Shown: positions 8,106-17,147, numbered from the stretch's first letter. The stretch: DNA of 64,000 nt from Burkholderiaceae bacterium (GCA_030157545.1 JAOAUN010000001.1:124001-188000); one strand, 5' to 3'. Notes: generated by a model from the sequence alone, not told the origin. Translations and numbers: made by a program.

Positions 8106-9002
8106 TCAGATCTTCCTTGCCTGTATGCGCTGGAACAAGCCTTCAGGACGGAACATCAGTACCACCGCCATGACCAGATAAATCGAAAACAATTCGGCAG
8201 CCGGCATCATATGCACGGCACTCGAGCGGGCCAAACCGACAATCAACGCGCCTATCGCGGCACCCGGAATGCTGCCAAGTCCACCAATAATGACGACCGC
8301 AAACGAGACAATGATCACGCCGACCGATACGCCAGGTTGCACCGAAATCATCGGTGCCGTCAGCGCACCTCCCAATGCCGCGAGAAAAATGCCGGTGCCG
8401 AAAGCCAGCGTATAAATTCGCGAAACGTTCACCCCCATGCTGGAGGCGACTTCTTCGCTGTGAATCACAGCCAATACCAGCTTGCCGGTGCGCGTGCGGT
8501 TCAGGCCCCACCAAACGACCAGGCCGACCGCGATGGCCACAGCCACGAGCACGAAGTCATAACCGACATACGACATGCTGCCAATGTCGACATTGCCGAA
8601 GAGTGCATACGGCTCGGAGACATAGAAAGGATTAACGCCCCAGATCAGCTTGGTGACGTCTTCCAGTATCAGGAACAGTGCATAGGTGACGAGCACCAGC
8701 AGCACTTCATCGCGGCCGTAAAAGTAACGCAGCAGGCCGCGCTCGCAAAGAGGCGCAACAACCGCCGCGACGATCACAGCGGCCAGCAGCAGCGCAACGA
8801 TAGACAGCGCCGGAGCGAACTGCATGCTGGCAAACCAGCCGACGAGGCTGGCAGCGGCATACGCGCCGAGCGCGTAAAAACTGCCGTGCGCGATATTGAG
8901 GATTTTAAGGACGCCGAAGACCAGCGTCAGGCCCAGCGCGACAATGAACAGCCACGAGGCATAAGTGAGACCATCAATAAAGATGGTGAGGGCGAGATTC
9001 AT
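8106..9002 (-). CDS. branched-chain-type ABC transporter permease, LivH family
   Basis: A 298-residue membrane permease with the LivH pattern: FIDGLTYASWLFIVALGLTLVFG at the N-terminus, ILNIAHGSFYALGAYAA near residues 33-50, a coupling segment ending MGVNVSRIYTLAFGTG, and VVIIGGLGSIPGAAIGALIVG near the C-terminus. It is first in the permease-ATPase block, with a strong hairpin separating it from the binding-protein gene. This fits a common arrangement where the periplasmic binding protein is expressed at a higher level than the membrane parts. Confidence 0.87.
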   Translation of the reverse strand: MNLALTIFIDGLTYASWLFIVALGLTLVFGVLKILNIAHGSFYALGAYAAASLVGWFASMQFAPALSIVALLLAAVIVAAVVAPLCERGLLRYFYGRDEVLLVLVTYALFLILEDVTKLIWGVNPFYVSEPYALFGNVDIGSMSYVGYDFVLVAVAIAVGLVVWWGLNRTRTGKLVLAVIHSEEVASSMGVNVSRIYTLAFGTGIFLAALGGALTAPMISVQPGVSVGVIIVSFAVVIIGGLGSIPGAAIGALIVGLARSSAVHMMPAAELFSIYLVMAVVLMFRPEGLFQRIQARKI

Positions 9003-9044
9003 GGGGATGATATTGTGATTACTACAGATTAGGACTAGCAGATC

Positions 9045-9086
9045 AAAGTCACCGGATCCCGGCGTACGTCGGGATCCGGTGACTTT
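9045..9086. terminator. perfect 17-bp hairpin inside the ABC operon (REP-like)
   Basis: AAAGTCACCGGATCCCG (9045-9061) pairs perfectly with 9070-9086 around an 8-nt loop. It lies between the binding-protein gene and LivH. It could be an attenuating or mRNA-stabilising hairpin that favours the upstream gene. The core GGATCCCG...CGGGATCC resembles REP elements common in betaproteobacteria. Confidence 0.6.
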
Positions 9087-9109
9087 AACGAACGCTCAAT
9101 GCAGCAAAA

Positions 9110-10423
9110 TCAATTGCACTTCGCTCCCGGAAAGCCCGCCTTCAGCCACTCTTCCGATTTCATATTCACAGGCGGGTTGACGCACTCGGCAGGGAAGCGC
9201 TGTATGTCTTCGAGCACCACCATTTTCTTGCTTGCGTCATAGCGGGTGCGGCCGATGGCAGTCGGCTGGATTGCCTGATGCCCATCACCCAGTGCCATCT
9301 TGATGCGGCCACCCGGTGAATCCCATTCCGAGCCCTTCAGCGCTGCGGCCAGTTGCTCCGGTGTCGGTTTCTTGCCGCCATTGGCTGCCATCGCTTTTTC
9401 TGCGGCCAGCTTCAAACCCAGCAGCGCTTGTGCCATGCGGTACGGTGCCTGTACCGGATAGACTTTATAGGCATCTTGGTAAAGCGACCACCACCAGTCA
9501 TTCAGTGCAGACTTCGGCGCCATCAGGCCATAAGCGCCGCGCGCACCGAGTATGACGCCGTCCGGCATTTTTTCGCCCAGCGGCGTCAGCACATGGTCGG
9601 CCGCCGTCAGTACAAATTGCGTTTTCTTGAACAGACCACGTGGTGAGGCTTGCAGGATCATCGCCTGCAAATCGCCGCCCCACAGACTGGAATGAGTGAC
9701 GTCAGCCGACTGCGACATCAGCTGCGAAATTTCGGTGCCGTACTGGCCGGCGCCAAATTTCGGCCGCTGATCTGCCAGCACTTTGGCTTGCGGATAAAGC
9801 GCCGACATCGACAGCGTGAAGTCTTTCAATGAGTCCTGACCCCATGCATAGTCCTGGTTGATCATGTTGAAGGAATTGACCTTGATGTTGCGTGCTTTCA
9901 GATAGCGCGCAGCGGCAACGTTGTCCGACGCGCCGTGCGAGGCGGTGCGGAACACATATTTGTAATTGGCTTCTTCAAAAATGCGCGGCGTGCCGCAGTC
10001 ATACAAAATCAGGAAGCGCTTCATTTCCTCTGCAGCCGGCGCAACTGCCAGACAGTCACCGGAACTGACATAGCCGACGACGATATCGACATTTTCCCTT
10101 TCATACAGATTGCGCAGTTCCTGTACTTGACGCGTAGCGCCGCCATTTTCATCGACATACACCGGCACGATCGTGATGCCGCCAAAGCCAGTCTTGTTGT
10201 AAGGTGCGGGCGCCTTGCCTTTGTTGAAAGCGTCAATCAGGACTTTGGCGGCGTTCACAGCCGGCACACCGAAACTGTCTGCTGCCTGTCCCGACAAGAA
10301 GCTGACAATTCCAACCCTGAATTCTTCAGCAGCAGCGCTGCCAGCCAGACCCAATGCGAGTAAACCTGCCGCAGCAATCGTTGAGAGTCGCCGGACCCGG
10401 CCCGTAGTCGGGTAACTATTCAT
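9110..10423 (-). CDS. periplasmic substrate-binding protein of HAAT/LIV-type ABC transporter
   Basis: A 437-residue periplasmic binding protein. A signal peptide occupies residues 1-32 (Arg-rich start, Ala/Leu core, cut near SAAA/EE). The mature start FRVGIVSFLSGQAADSFGVPAVNAA and later LRNLYERENVDIVVGYVSSG fit the Peripla_BP_6 family used for branched-chain amino acids, amides and many organic acids. Two Cys near the C-terminus (AECVNP, AKCN) may form a disulfide. It is the first gene of the operon that ends in the acyl-CoA ligase, so the ligand is probably a carboxylic acid rather than leucine; that is inference. Confidence 0.87.
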   Translation of the reverse strand: MNSYPTTGRVRRLSTIAAAGLLALGLAGSAAAEEFRVGIVSFLSGQAADSFGVPAVNAAKVLIDAFNKGKAPAPYNKTGFGGITIVPVYVDENGGATRQVQELRNLYERENVDIVVGYVSSGDCLAVAPAAEEMKRFLILYDCGTPRIFEEANYKYVFRTASHGASDNVAAARYLKARNIKVNSFNMINQDYAWGQDSLKDFTLSMSALYPQAKVLADQRPKFGAGQYGTEISQLMSQSADVTHSSLWGGDLQAMILQASPRGLFKKTQFVLTAADHVLTPLGEKMPDGVILGARGAYGLMAPKSALNDWWWSLYQDAYKVYPVQAPYRMAQALLGLKLAAEKAMAANGGKKPTPEQLAAALKGSEWDSPGGRIKMALGDGHQAIQPTAIGRTRYDASKKMVVLEDIQRFPAECVNPPVNMKSEEWLKAGFPGAKCN

Positions 10424-10662
10424 AGTCTCTTCCTTGTTTAATTGTTATTTTCTGGTCGCGCAGTTGGATGTAAAACTGGATTCGCAAACACATACAGTGA
10501 ACGGATATTCCAATTGACAGCAGACGCCGTCAATCCTTATCGATGTTGCATTGCCGTAAAAACCTGCTGGCGCATGCAGCCAGCACTTGCAGTCAAGGGC
10601 AGCAGAGAAGGAGATCGAAAGCAGCGAGCTGGTGTTGCGCTGCAAAACCTTGGAATGCGTGC

Positions 10663-11646
10663 TCAGGCGTTCGACGCAGTGGCTGGAGCTGGCTCTGCCG
10701 GTTGGGGCAGGGTGTTTCGAGCCGGTATGAGGCGTAGCGCATGTGCATCGGTAGGGACTTTCACGCGCAGTCCTTGCAGGTAGATTTCAACTTGCATTAA
10801 ATTCTCGGAGCGCACCGTGTATGGCGGCTTGCCAGCAATCGACTGGCCGACCATGGGTTTCAAGATGATGCGTTTCGAATTGCCGCTGACATCTGCAACG
10901 CACAACGATCCGCCGTGCTGGCTGATGAGGAAAAGTCTTGTGTCAGGTTTGCGCTGGTAAGCAGGCGACCAGGTTTTGAGTTCGACGCCGGCCTGTTCTT
11001 GCGGGCAGTTGCCTTCACTGAGGCCCGTCTCTGCCACTGCCGCCACCGTCACTGCAGGTGCTGGCTGCCCTGGCACAGTTGGTGCGCGCTCGCCCGATGG
11101 TTTTGCGTCAACTACGAACGGTACAGGATGAACGACAGTATTTTTGTCTGCATCATCTGCCATCTCATTTGTGAGTGCACTTTGCTCTTGATGAGTCTCG
11201 ATATCATCGCCGTTGCCACGCACTTTGGCATACAGCGCCAGCAAGACGCAGAGAATGCCGCCGGCAACCAGGGTTCGGCGGCGAATCGCGGCATTGCGTG
11301 CAACTGCTGCCATTCTCAACTCGGAGGCAGTGGCTGGCTGGGCGACATGCACATGCATCGCCGGCGGCGCATCTTCCGGAGCAGCGATTGCGAGGTCTGC
11401 GACTTCGCCGGTGACAATGTCGTCGTAGGGAATGCCAAGCGCGTTGGCGTATTTACGAACGGCCAGCAGTTTATGGGCTGAAGTATAGAAAGGTTTGTCG
11501 CCGCCTTCCTCAATGGACTTGACCTGATCGCGTGACAAAGTAAGCAACGCTGCCATCTCTACAATGGTTTGGTCTTTCGCTTCTCGCGCTGCTTTCAGTT
11601 TTTGGCCGTCGATTTCGATCGAGGCAAGCATATTGTTAGTTTTCAT
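10663..11646 (-). CDS. RodZ-like HTH transmembrane protein
   Basis: A 327-residue protein with RodZ architecture: an N-terminal helix-turn-helix of the HTH_25 type (residues 13-75, with LKAAREAKDQTIVEMAALL and SIEEG), a linker, one membrane helix (about 124-141, preceded by RRR), a Pro/Ala-rich periplasmic region, and a C-terminal DUF4115-like beta domain (about 225-310) ending in LRVKVPTDAH. RodZ links MreB to the cell-wall elongation machinery. No ispG or hisS lies next door, as would be usual for rodZ, so this may be a paralogue with another job. Starts at residue 1 or 6 are both possible. Confidence 0.65.
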   Translation of the reverse strand: MKTNNMLASIEIDGQKLKAAREAKDQTIVEMAALLTLSRDQVKSIEEGGDKPFYTSAHKLLAVRKYANALGIPYDDIVTGEVADLAIAAPEDAPPAMHVHVAQPATASELRMAAVARNAAIRRRTLVAGGILCVLLALYAKVRGNGDDIETHQEQSALTNEMADDADKNTVVHPVPFVVDAKPSGERAPTVPGQPAPAVTVAAVAETGLSEGNCPQEQAGVELKTWSPAYQRKPDTRLFLISQHGGSLCVADVSGNSKRIILKPMVGQSIAGKPPYTVRSENLMQVEIYLQGLRVKVPTDAHALRLIPARNTLPQPAEPAPATASNA

Positions 11647-11731
11647 TCGCTGTCTGACTACTGTCTATTCGGCCTAAATTGACATCATCTGATCTAAATA
11701 ATGAATGATGTTTTAAGCTGCACTAAAAACA

Positions 11732-12091
11732 TTATTCGAAGAAGCGTTCAAGATTTGCAAGCGGTATTCCATAGCCACGCGCCAGCCGTATCATTGTGCG
11801 AAAACCGGGCTCCCCATAAGTGCCGCTTTCTATTTTTGAAACGGTTGGCAAAGATACGCCAGATGTCGGTTCGCCATTAATCTGGCTGGCGCGACACACA
11901 TCAATTTTACTCATATGGCGCGCGAGCCTCACCGCTGCCAGATATTCATGGCAGGCAGTGAAGTTCTCGGGTTCGATATCAGCAAGCCATTTGCGGGAAA
12001 TTTCCGCAAGCGATTCACTCGCTGCGCGCAGTATAAAAGGCGTGTGCTTGTCTGACAGATGGTTACCGCTCAGGTCCGAGCTTTCAGGCAT
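11732..12091 (-). CDS. XRE-family helix-turn-helix regulator
   Basis: A 119-residue cytoplasmic protein. The C-terminal half (about residues 50-115) is an XRE-type helix-turn-helix: YLAAVRLARHMSKIDVCRAS, then SLPTVSKIESGTYGEPGF, where VSKIESG is the recognition-helix/turn signature, then MIRLARGYGIPLANL. The N-terminal 45 residues are family-specific. It lies directly upstream of the RodZ-like gene on the same strand, 85 bp away. Targets are unknown. Confidence 0.7.
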   Translation of the reverse strand: MPESSDLSGNHLSDKHTPFILRAASESLAEISRKWLADIEPENFTACHEYLAAVRLARHMSKIDVCRASQINGEPTSGVSLPTVSKIESGTYGEPGFRTMIRLARGYGIPLANLERFFE

Positions 12092-12187
12092 TCTGGCATC
12101 TCCGGATGAATTACTAATTGTAGATTTTTATTAAAAATAACTTACGAATGCCTGTCTGCATATAGACCCGAAGGGCAATCAGGAAAA

Positions 12188-12871
12188 TTATTCGTCGAGC
12201 CGGTCCAGCAAGCGAGCCATTTCAATAACGTTGGCAGCGCCCAGTTTGCGCATCATGTGCATGCGATGCAATTTGACGGTACGGATTGCTATGCCGAGTT
12301 CTGCGGCAATATCGCGATTGAGCATGCCGTTCGATACCATTTTGGCAATCTGCATTTCGCGTTCTGACAAGCTGTCATGGCGCGCCGTGATGGCGTGAAT
12401 TTGATCCTTGTCCTGCTGTTCATGACGGCTTGTCTTGAGCGCGTGCCTGATCGCCTCAAGCAGCATGCTTTCATCGAAAGGCTTGATCAGGAAGTCTGAG
12501 GCACCGGCACGAAATGCTTGCACCGCATCGGATGCGCCGCTGCCTCCGCTCATGAACACGATAGGTGTCGTCTGCGCCAGTTCGCTCAGGCGACGCTGTA
12601 ATTCAATGCCGGTCAAGTTCGGCATTTTTACGTCAAGCAGGATGCAGTGTGGCCCCGGGAAGACGGGTTCAGGCTGTTCAAGGCTTGCCAGATAGGCCAG
12701 CGCCGAGGTGTGCAATTCGGTTGCATACCCTTCGAGTAGAAGCAAGGCTGAAACGGCTTGGCGGATTGCATCGTCGTCGTCAATGATGATGACTCGACCA
12801 CGTGCATGCCGCACGGCATCCCGTTCGTCATGGATGGTGACGATGCGGCGAGAAAGGTTTTGTCTCAACAC
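12188..12871 (-). CDS. two-component response regulator, FixJ/NarL type
   Basis: A 227-residue regulator. The receiver domain (about residues 26-145) has the acidic pocket IIIDDDD, the phospho-acceptor Asp80 in LLDVKMP, the switch Ser108 in VFMSGG and Lys130 in LIKPFD. The C-terminal LuxR-type DNA-binding domain (about 160-222) has LSEREMQIAKMVSNGMLNRDIAAELGIA followed by TVKLHRMHMMRKLGA. The FixJ-like layout suggests a partner PAS histidine kinase, but none is adjacent; the PAS protein upstream has no kinase domain. Confidence 0.85.
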   Translation of the reverse strand: MLRQNLSRRIVTIHDERDAVRHARGRVIIIDDDDAIRQAVSALLLLEGYATELHTSALAYLASLEQPEPVFPGPHCILLDVKMPNLTGIELQRRLSELAQTTPIVFMSGGSGASDAVQAFRAGASDFLIKPFDESMLLEAIRHALKTSRHEQQDKDQIHAITARHDSLSEREMQIAKMVSNGMLNRDIAAELGIAIRTVKLHRMHMMRKLGAANVIEMARLLDRLDE

Positions 12872-12974
12872 GAACCTTTATATTAGTAGTTATTTTATTT
12901 GTAATTGCACTCGTGTTTACGATTATAGAGGGGTTGTGGCGTGTCAATTACTACCCCCAAGGGCAAGTTCGGTT

Positions 12975-15389
12975 TCAGGCGGATAAATTTTGCTGATGAA
13001 TTAATTTTTCAAATGTCGAAAGACAAACTGGCGCACTAAAAAGATTGCCCTGCATCTGGTCACAGCTGTTTCTTCGTAAAAAATCCAGCTGGTCTCGCGT
13101 TTCGACGCCTTCGGCAATGACACTTAAATTCATGTTGTGGCCGATGTTGATCATGGTTTTTGCAATGAGACCGGTTTTGCCGGCATTGCTGATTTCCTCA
13201 ATAAATAAGCGCGATATTTTCAGGTTCGTCACTGGAAGTTTCGGAAGGTCCGATAAGGAACTTGGCCCTATGCCGAACTCCTCAACGGTCAGTTTTACAC
13301 CTAGCTCGCGCATATTTTTCAACATTTCATACGCCAGTTTAGGATTGCGCATCAGGTGAGATTCTTTAATTTCAATCCCAAATACATCAGAATTCAGGCC
13401 AGCTTCTTTCAGGTTCCTTTTCACCATGGAGACATAATTCTTTTGACTGAACTCGCGAAATGAGACATTCATCGATACGGATAAATCAGCGAATCCAAGT
13501 TCATGCAAGCGTTGCAGTGCCGAACACAGATGCTGGATAACCCATTCTCCGAGAGCGACGATGAGCCCGTTTTCTTCGGCATCCGGCAGAAAGGAATCCG
13601 GCAGCAAAATCCCGTGCTCCGGATGCTGCCAGCGCAGCAGTGCCTCGGCCCCGATAATTTTTTCAGTCCGTAAATTGATCTTGGGTTGATAAAGCAAAAA
13701 AATTTCATCGCGCTCTATTGCCGTACGCATGCTTTTTTCAAGCTTGTTTTTTTCCTCGGCGCGGGATTTCATTTCAGTTGAAAAGAAATTCACCTCATTA
13801 CGCCCGCTCGCTTTGGCGTGATACATCGCTACATCAGCCGCCTTGATCAGTTCATGGGCTGATGCGCCATCATGCGGATACATACTCACACCCATGCTGG
13901 AGCCGACAAAAATTTCCTTATCGTTGATTAAGATGGACTTGGCTAATTCTTCCCGCAAGCGGTCAATCATGCGCAAGGTATAGCGCAATGAGGGCTGGTT
14001 ATAAAGAATCAAGACAAATTCATCACCGGAAAGGCGCGCGACAGTATCACTGTCGCGCACGGATGAGAGCAACCGGCGCGCAACCACCCTCAAGACTTCA
14101 TCGCCGGCATCATGTCCCATGGTGTCGTTGATGGCTTTGAAATTATCCAGGTCAAGCAGCATCACGGCGACCAGCGCCTTGTTTCTTTGCGACGCATTGA
14201 TAGCCTGTTCGAGTCTGTCCCATAGCAAGTTCCGGTTTGCCAGTCCCGTCAGTGAATCATGGTTGATTTCATATTCGAGATGCGAAGTGCGATGCTTGGA
14301 TTCAGTCACATCATTAACAACGCCTATAAAATGTGTAACGACTTTGTGTTCGTCCTGTACAGGGGTAACGTTCAGATCATTCCAGAAAATGTCGCCGCTT
14401 TTACGTAAATTCCGAAAAATTACGTGGCATTCCCTGCGTTCATTGATGGCTTTGCGAAGCTGGCTACGTTCCCACTCATCGAGGCCGGGCGCTGCCAGAA
14501 AACGCATATCGCGCCCTATGATTTCATTCATTCCATATCCCGTAATGCGCTCGAATGCCGGGTTCACATAATCGATAGGATTTTTATTTCCTATACAGCG
14601 GGTAATCACAATTCCATTGCCGCTGGCATGCAAGGCGCGTTCGCGCACGCGCAATTGTTCTTCCTGTTTGCGGCGCTCTGAAATATCAAGCCCCATGCCA
14701 ACGAGATAGAAGTAATCATTGATTTTGCAGCGCGCACCGGTAAACAGGAATGGCGTAGGTGGCCGGGTTTTTGCTAGTAGGCTTGCTTCAACCAGAACTT
14801 CATTGTCCTGCTCGAAAACTTTACGGATTTTTTCTGCGATGAGGATTTGCTCTTCTTTTGCAAACAAGTCCAGTACATTGACGGCGCGTATTTCCGCAGT
14901 GCTTAATTGCGTTGCCGCTTCCACTCTTTTATTCCAGAGTACAAAACGACCGGCTTCACTGATGACATAGAACGTGCCGGCCAAATAATTCACCATCGAC
15001 TTCAAGGAAACACGAGCAATTTCTTCTTGTTCTGAATCTTTGATACTGCGATCCGCGAGCGGGCTGACAATGATGCTGTAGCCACTGAACTTGCCGTATT
15101 TGCGAAATTGCGGCACGAAAGTCAGCGTGGCCGGCAAGGCCCCCCTATCAGGATGCAAGACTTTGGTATCCAGAATGCCGGCATCCATGCGCGCCTGCCG
15201 CAAGCGCTCCATACATTGTTTCCTTGTTTCCGGTACGAGCAGGCTAGTGAGGGAACGCAACAATACCGCGCTTTCGTGGTAACCGAGCACACGCTGGCAG
15301 GGCTCGTTCCAGCTCGTTATTTTTCCTGTTGGCCCGACCAGAAAGGCAACGTGTTTGAGCTTGTTCTGCTCGAGCATACTTTGAATCAA
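12975..15389 (-). CDS. PAS-PAS-PAS-GGDEF-EAL signalling protein with altered EAL active site
   Basis: An 804-residue cyclic-di-GMP signalling protein without membrane helices. Three PAS modules occupy about residues 10-370; the third ends in a PAC motif (HFIGVVNDVTESK). The GGDEF domain (about 385-540) has SGDEF at 454-458, which can still be catalytic, and an RDSD inhibitory I-site at 445-448. The EAL domain (about 555-800) keeps EALLRW (582), the Asn in SMNVSF, AEGVE and QGN. The DDFGTG loop, however, is EEFGIG (E703-E704) and LKIDRSF is LKISRLF. The two aspartates normally placed at the metal site are therefore glutamates, which makes phosphodiesterase activity doubtful. Confidence 0.88.
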   Translation of the reverse strand: MIQSMLEQNKLKHVAFLVGPTGKITSWNEPCQRVLGYHESAVLLRSLTSLLVPETRKQCMERLRQARMDAGILDTKVLHPDRGALPATLTFVPQFRKYGKFSGYSIIVSPLADRSIKDSEQEEIARVSLKSMVNYLAGTFYVISEAGRFVLWNKRVEAATQLSTAEIRAVNVLDLFAKEEQILIAEKIRKVFEQDNEVLVEASLLAKTRPPTPFLFTGARCKINDYFYLVGMGLDISERRKQEEQLRVRERALHASGNGIVITRCIGNKNPIDYVNPAFERITGYGMNEIIGRDMRFLAAPGLDEWERSQLRKAINERRECHVIFRNLRKSGDIFWNDLNVTPVQDEHKVVTHFIGVVNDVTESKHRTSHLEYEINHDSLTGLANRNLLWDRLEQAINASQRNKALVAVMLLDLDNFKAINDTMGHDAGDEVLRVVARRLLSSVRDSDTVARLSGDEFVLILYNQPSLRYTLRMIDRLREELAKSILINDKEIFVGSSMGVSMYPHDGASAHELIKAADVAMYHAKASGRNEVNFFSTEMKSRAEEKNKLEKSMRTAIERDEIFLLYQPKINLRTEKIIGAEALLRWQHPEHGILLPDSFLPDAEENGLIVALGEWVIQHLCSALQRLHELGFADLSVSMNVSFREFSQKNYVSMVKRNLKEAGLNSDVFGIEIKESHLMRNPKLAYEMLKNMRELGVKLTVEEFGIGPSSLSDLPKLPVTNLKISRLFIEEISNAGKTGLIAKTMINIGHNMNLSVIAEGVETRDQLDFLRRNSCDQMQGNLFSAPVCLSTFEKLIHQQNLSA

Positions 15390-15620
15390 TCGTAGCGTTG
15401 AATCTCAGTGAATCAATGCTCCTGCGTGTTGCTTGCAGGAGGTGGTGACAGCAAATTATTTCTATCAATTTAAGCAGACCACTTGCGAAGCCGGTTAGTT
15501 CTTTTTTTCTTTTGATGGAAATTAAATAGTCTGTGAACCAACATGCCTGCGTTTATGTCGAAGCGTAGATTTTACGAACAGAATTTTATTATTCAAAAAT
15601 ATTGGGATCAGGAGATTAAA

Positions 15621-16433
15621 ATGTTTCAAGAATTCAAGCGGACTGGACCTTTAATGGATATTCGCAGCTACCCGTCGTGGGCGGCCGACGTTCTTTCTGG
15701 CACACAGGCTGCAAAGGAAAAGGTCGTCAAGCATCCTTTGTTTTTAAAAATGCGCGATGGTAATCTGCCCCCGCAGCAAACGCGCCAATTCTTACTCGCA
15801 GGCTGGCCCGTGATTGAGCAATTTCCGCAATATATGGCAGTCAATCTATGCAAAATTCAGTATGGGCGCTCAATCGGTGAAAACATGGCGCGGAAATACT
15901 TGATGAGCAATATTCGCGTTGAACAAAATCATGCAGATCAATGGGTTGAATGGGCGGCGGCCTGTGGTTTGTCAAAACAGGAATTGTGGGGAGCCAGCTT
16001 GCCGGCAGAAAGTCAGGCACTTAATCACTGGTGCTGGCATAGCTGCAAGCGCGATTCGCTGGCTACCAGCATGGCTGCTACCAATCTGGCTATTGAAGGC
16101 GCTACCGGCGAATGGTCGCAGCTGATCTGTTCGACAGATACATATGAAAATTCATTTGAACCCGGCAAACGAAAAAAGGCGATGCGCTGGCTTAAGCTGC
16201 ATTCTCATTATGATGATAGCCATCCATGGGAAGCGCTGGAAATTATCTGTACGCTGATCGGGGAGATCGTGGCGCCTAAGTATGTGAAGCTATTGTCGCA
16301 CTGCGTTAGCAATAGTTATGACTATATGACCTTGTCGCTCGACCGCTGCTTGCTGGTGCCGGATTCTTCCGATGATTGCGATGCTTCAGGCAGAGATGTG
16401 CCGGCCTGCGCTTCCGATGTTGTGCTGTGCTGA
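15621..16433 (+). CDS. heme-oxygenase-fold protein (TenA/PqqC/CADD-like), putative di-iron enzyme
   Basis: A 270-residue protein of the TenA/PqqC-like superfamily. The ATG at 621 bp past 15000 (15621) follows AGGAG with 6-nt spacing and is preferred over the 15543 start. Candidate metal ligands are spaced as in heme-oxygenase-like di-iron oxidases such as CADD: E101 and H104 (VEQNH), E159 (LAIEGATGEW), then H194, D198 and H201 (HSHYDDSH), an H-x3-D-x2-H pattern. TenA thiaminase would instead need an active-site cysteine, and no thiamine genes are near. The C-terminal 25 residues (Asp/Ser/Cys-rich) look disordered. The substrate is unknown and the gene stands alone. Confidence 0.65.
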   Translation: MFQEFKRTGPLMDIRSYPSWAADVLSGTQAAKEKVVKHPLFLKMRDGNLPPQQTRQFLLAGWPVIEQFPQYMAVNLCKIQYGRSIGENMARKYLMSNIRVEQNHADQWVEWAAACGLSKQELWGASLPAESQALNHWCWHSCKRDSLATSMAATNLAIEGATGEWSQLICSTDTYENSFEPGKRKKAMRWLKLHSHYDDSHPWEALEIICTLIGEIVAPKYVKLLSHCVSNSYDYMTLSLDRCLLVPDSSDDCDASGRDVPACASDVVLC

Positions 16434-16609
16434 TCTTTTGGTGAAGACTTGCAAAGTTGCTGATTTTTTTGCGCTGGAATCTGCCCGATCATTTTTTCAG
16501 TCTCAGTCTGACCGGGTGTTTTTTCGCCGCTGCCGATATCAGCTTCTTCAGGCAAGTGTACTGGAGGGTTCATCAGTATGGCAGGAGTCTGAATGAATGA
16601 ATTTGTCAT
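16322..16609 (-). CDS. possible small Ser/Glu-rich protein antisense to the 3' end of the TenA-like gene
   Basis: A 95-residue frame whose product is hydrophilic and rich in Ser, Gln, Glu and Lys, without membrane segments. In composition it recalls the disordered N-termini of the two membrane proteins at 49.0 and 57.9 kb. It overlaps the TenA-like gene by 112 bp in antisense. I see no ribosome-binding site before the ATG at 16609, and no conserved domain. It may be an accidental frame; I keep it at low confidence because the region 16434-16868 is otherwise empty. Confidence 0.25.
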   Translation of the reverse strand: MTNSFIQTPAILMNPPVHLPEEADIGSGEKTPGQTETEKMIGQIPAQKNQQLCKSSPKDQHSTTSEAQAGTSLPEASQSSEESGTSKQRSSDKVI

Positions 16610-16868
16610 TGATTTGATCAGACTTACAGTAACGAGTTCAGTGATCCGGCAAGGGACGCCCGACGAAGTACGCTGGATGCGCATTGTTACGCACATAACT
16701 GGTGGACAAACTTGTGGATAACTCTGCTGGACGGCAACTAAGTCCATGATTGTCATCAATAAACTGAAACTGATTTAAAACAAGGCAATTGCAAGCACCA
16801 ATCTCAGCAACGTACTTGCAATTGCAATATCCGCTTCAGCGTAGGGACGGGGACATGCGGCCCTCTGA

Positions 16869-17147
16869 TTACTCGAGACGGCCAAAGGCAAGATTTTTCT
16901 GGCCCGATGCGGGCATGGCCATTGTGCGTTTTCCTCTGCCACGACGAACGTGCATCGGACGTAAGGAGTAAGGGATCAGCCTTGCGACGTTTTGCCTGAT
17001 TTCAAGCAACTGCTCTGAGCGGATCAGTCGCGTCAGGCTGTATAGCGTTTCGCGTAACAGATACTGTTCGCGCAGGCTCATAGGATGCTGACCTGTTGTG
17101 GCCAGTAACTCATCGATCAACTCTTCTGCAGTAAATTCAGGATTCAT
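16869..17147 (-). CDS. small hypothetical protein (92 aa)
   Basis: Not recognised. The 92-residue product has a helical N-terminus (FTAEELIDELLATTG, then LREQYLLRETLYSLTRLIRSEQLLEIRQNVARL) and a basic C-terminus (VRRGRGKR). There is no membrane segment. I chose the ATG at 17147 (MNPEF) over the longer frame to 17261 because coding character begins there. An FNR-like box lies at 17233-17246, positioned so that a promoter about 41 bp from its centre would give a leader of about 50 nt. That supports the frame being a real, possibly oxygen-regulated gene. Confidence 0.5.
   Translation of the reverse strand: MNPEFTAEELIDELLATTGQHPMSLREQYLLRETLYSLTRLIRSEQLLEIRQNVARLIPYSLRPMHVRRGRGKRTMAMPASGQKNLAFGRLE

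Noticed and set aside
8211..9032. 273-codon plus-strand frame across LivH
   Set aside because: The product is a hydrophilic Arg/Asn/Gln-rich sequence without motifs, antisense to a clear membrane permease gene.
10442..10783. 113-codon plus-strand frame overlapping the 3' end of the RodZ-like gene
   Set aside because: No start signal, no motif; the region 10424-10662 is better explained as promoter for the binding-protein operon.
11704..11736. AATGATGTTTT / AAAACATTATT inverted repeat between the XRE gene and the RodZ-like gene
   Set aside because: It has a mismatch, overlaps the XRE stop codon and has no T-run; too weak to call an operator or terminator.
12975..15389. Calling the GGDEF domain inactive because the motif is SGDEF
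   Set aside because: Serine at the first position is tolerated in active cyclases, so only the EAL half is flagged.
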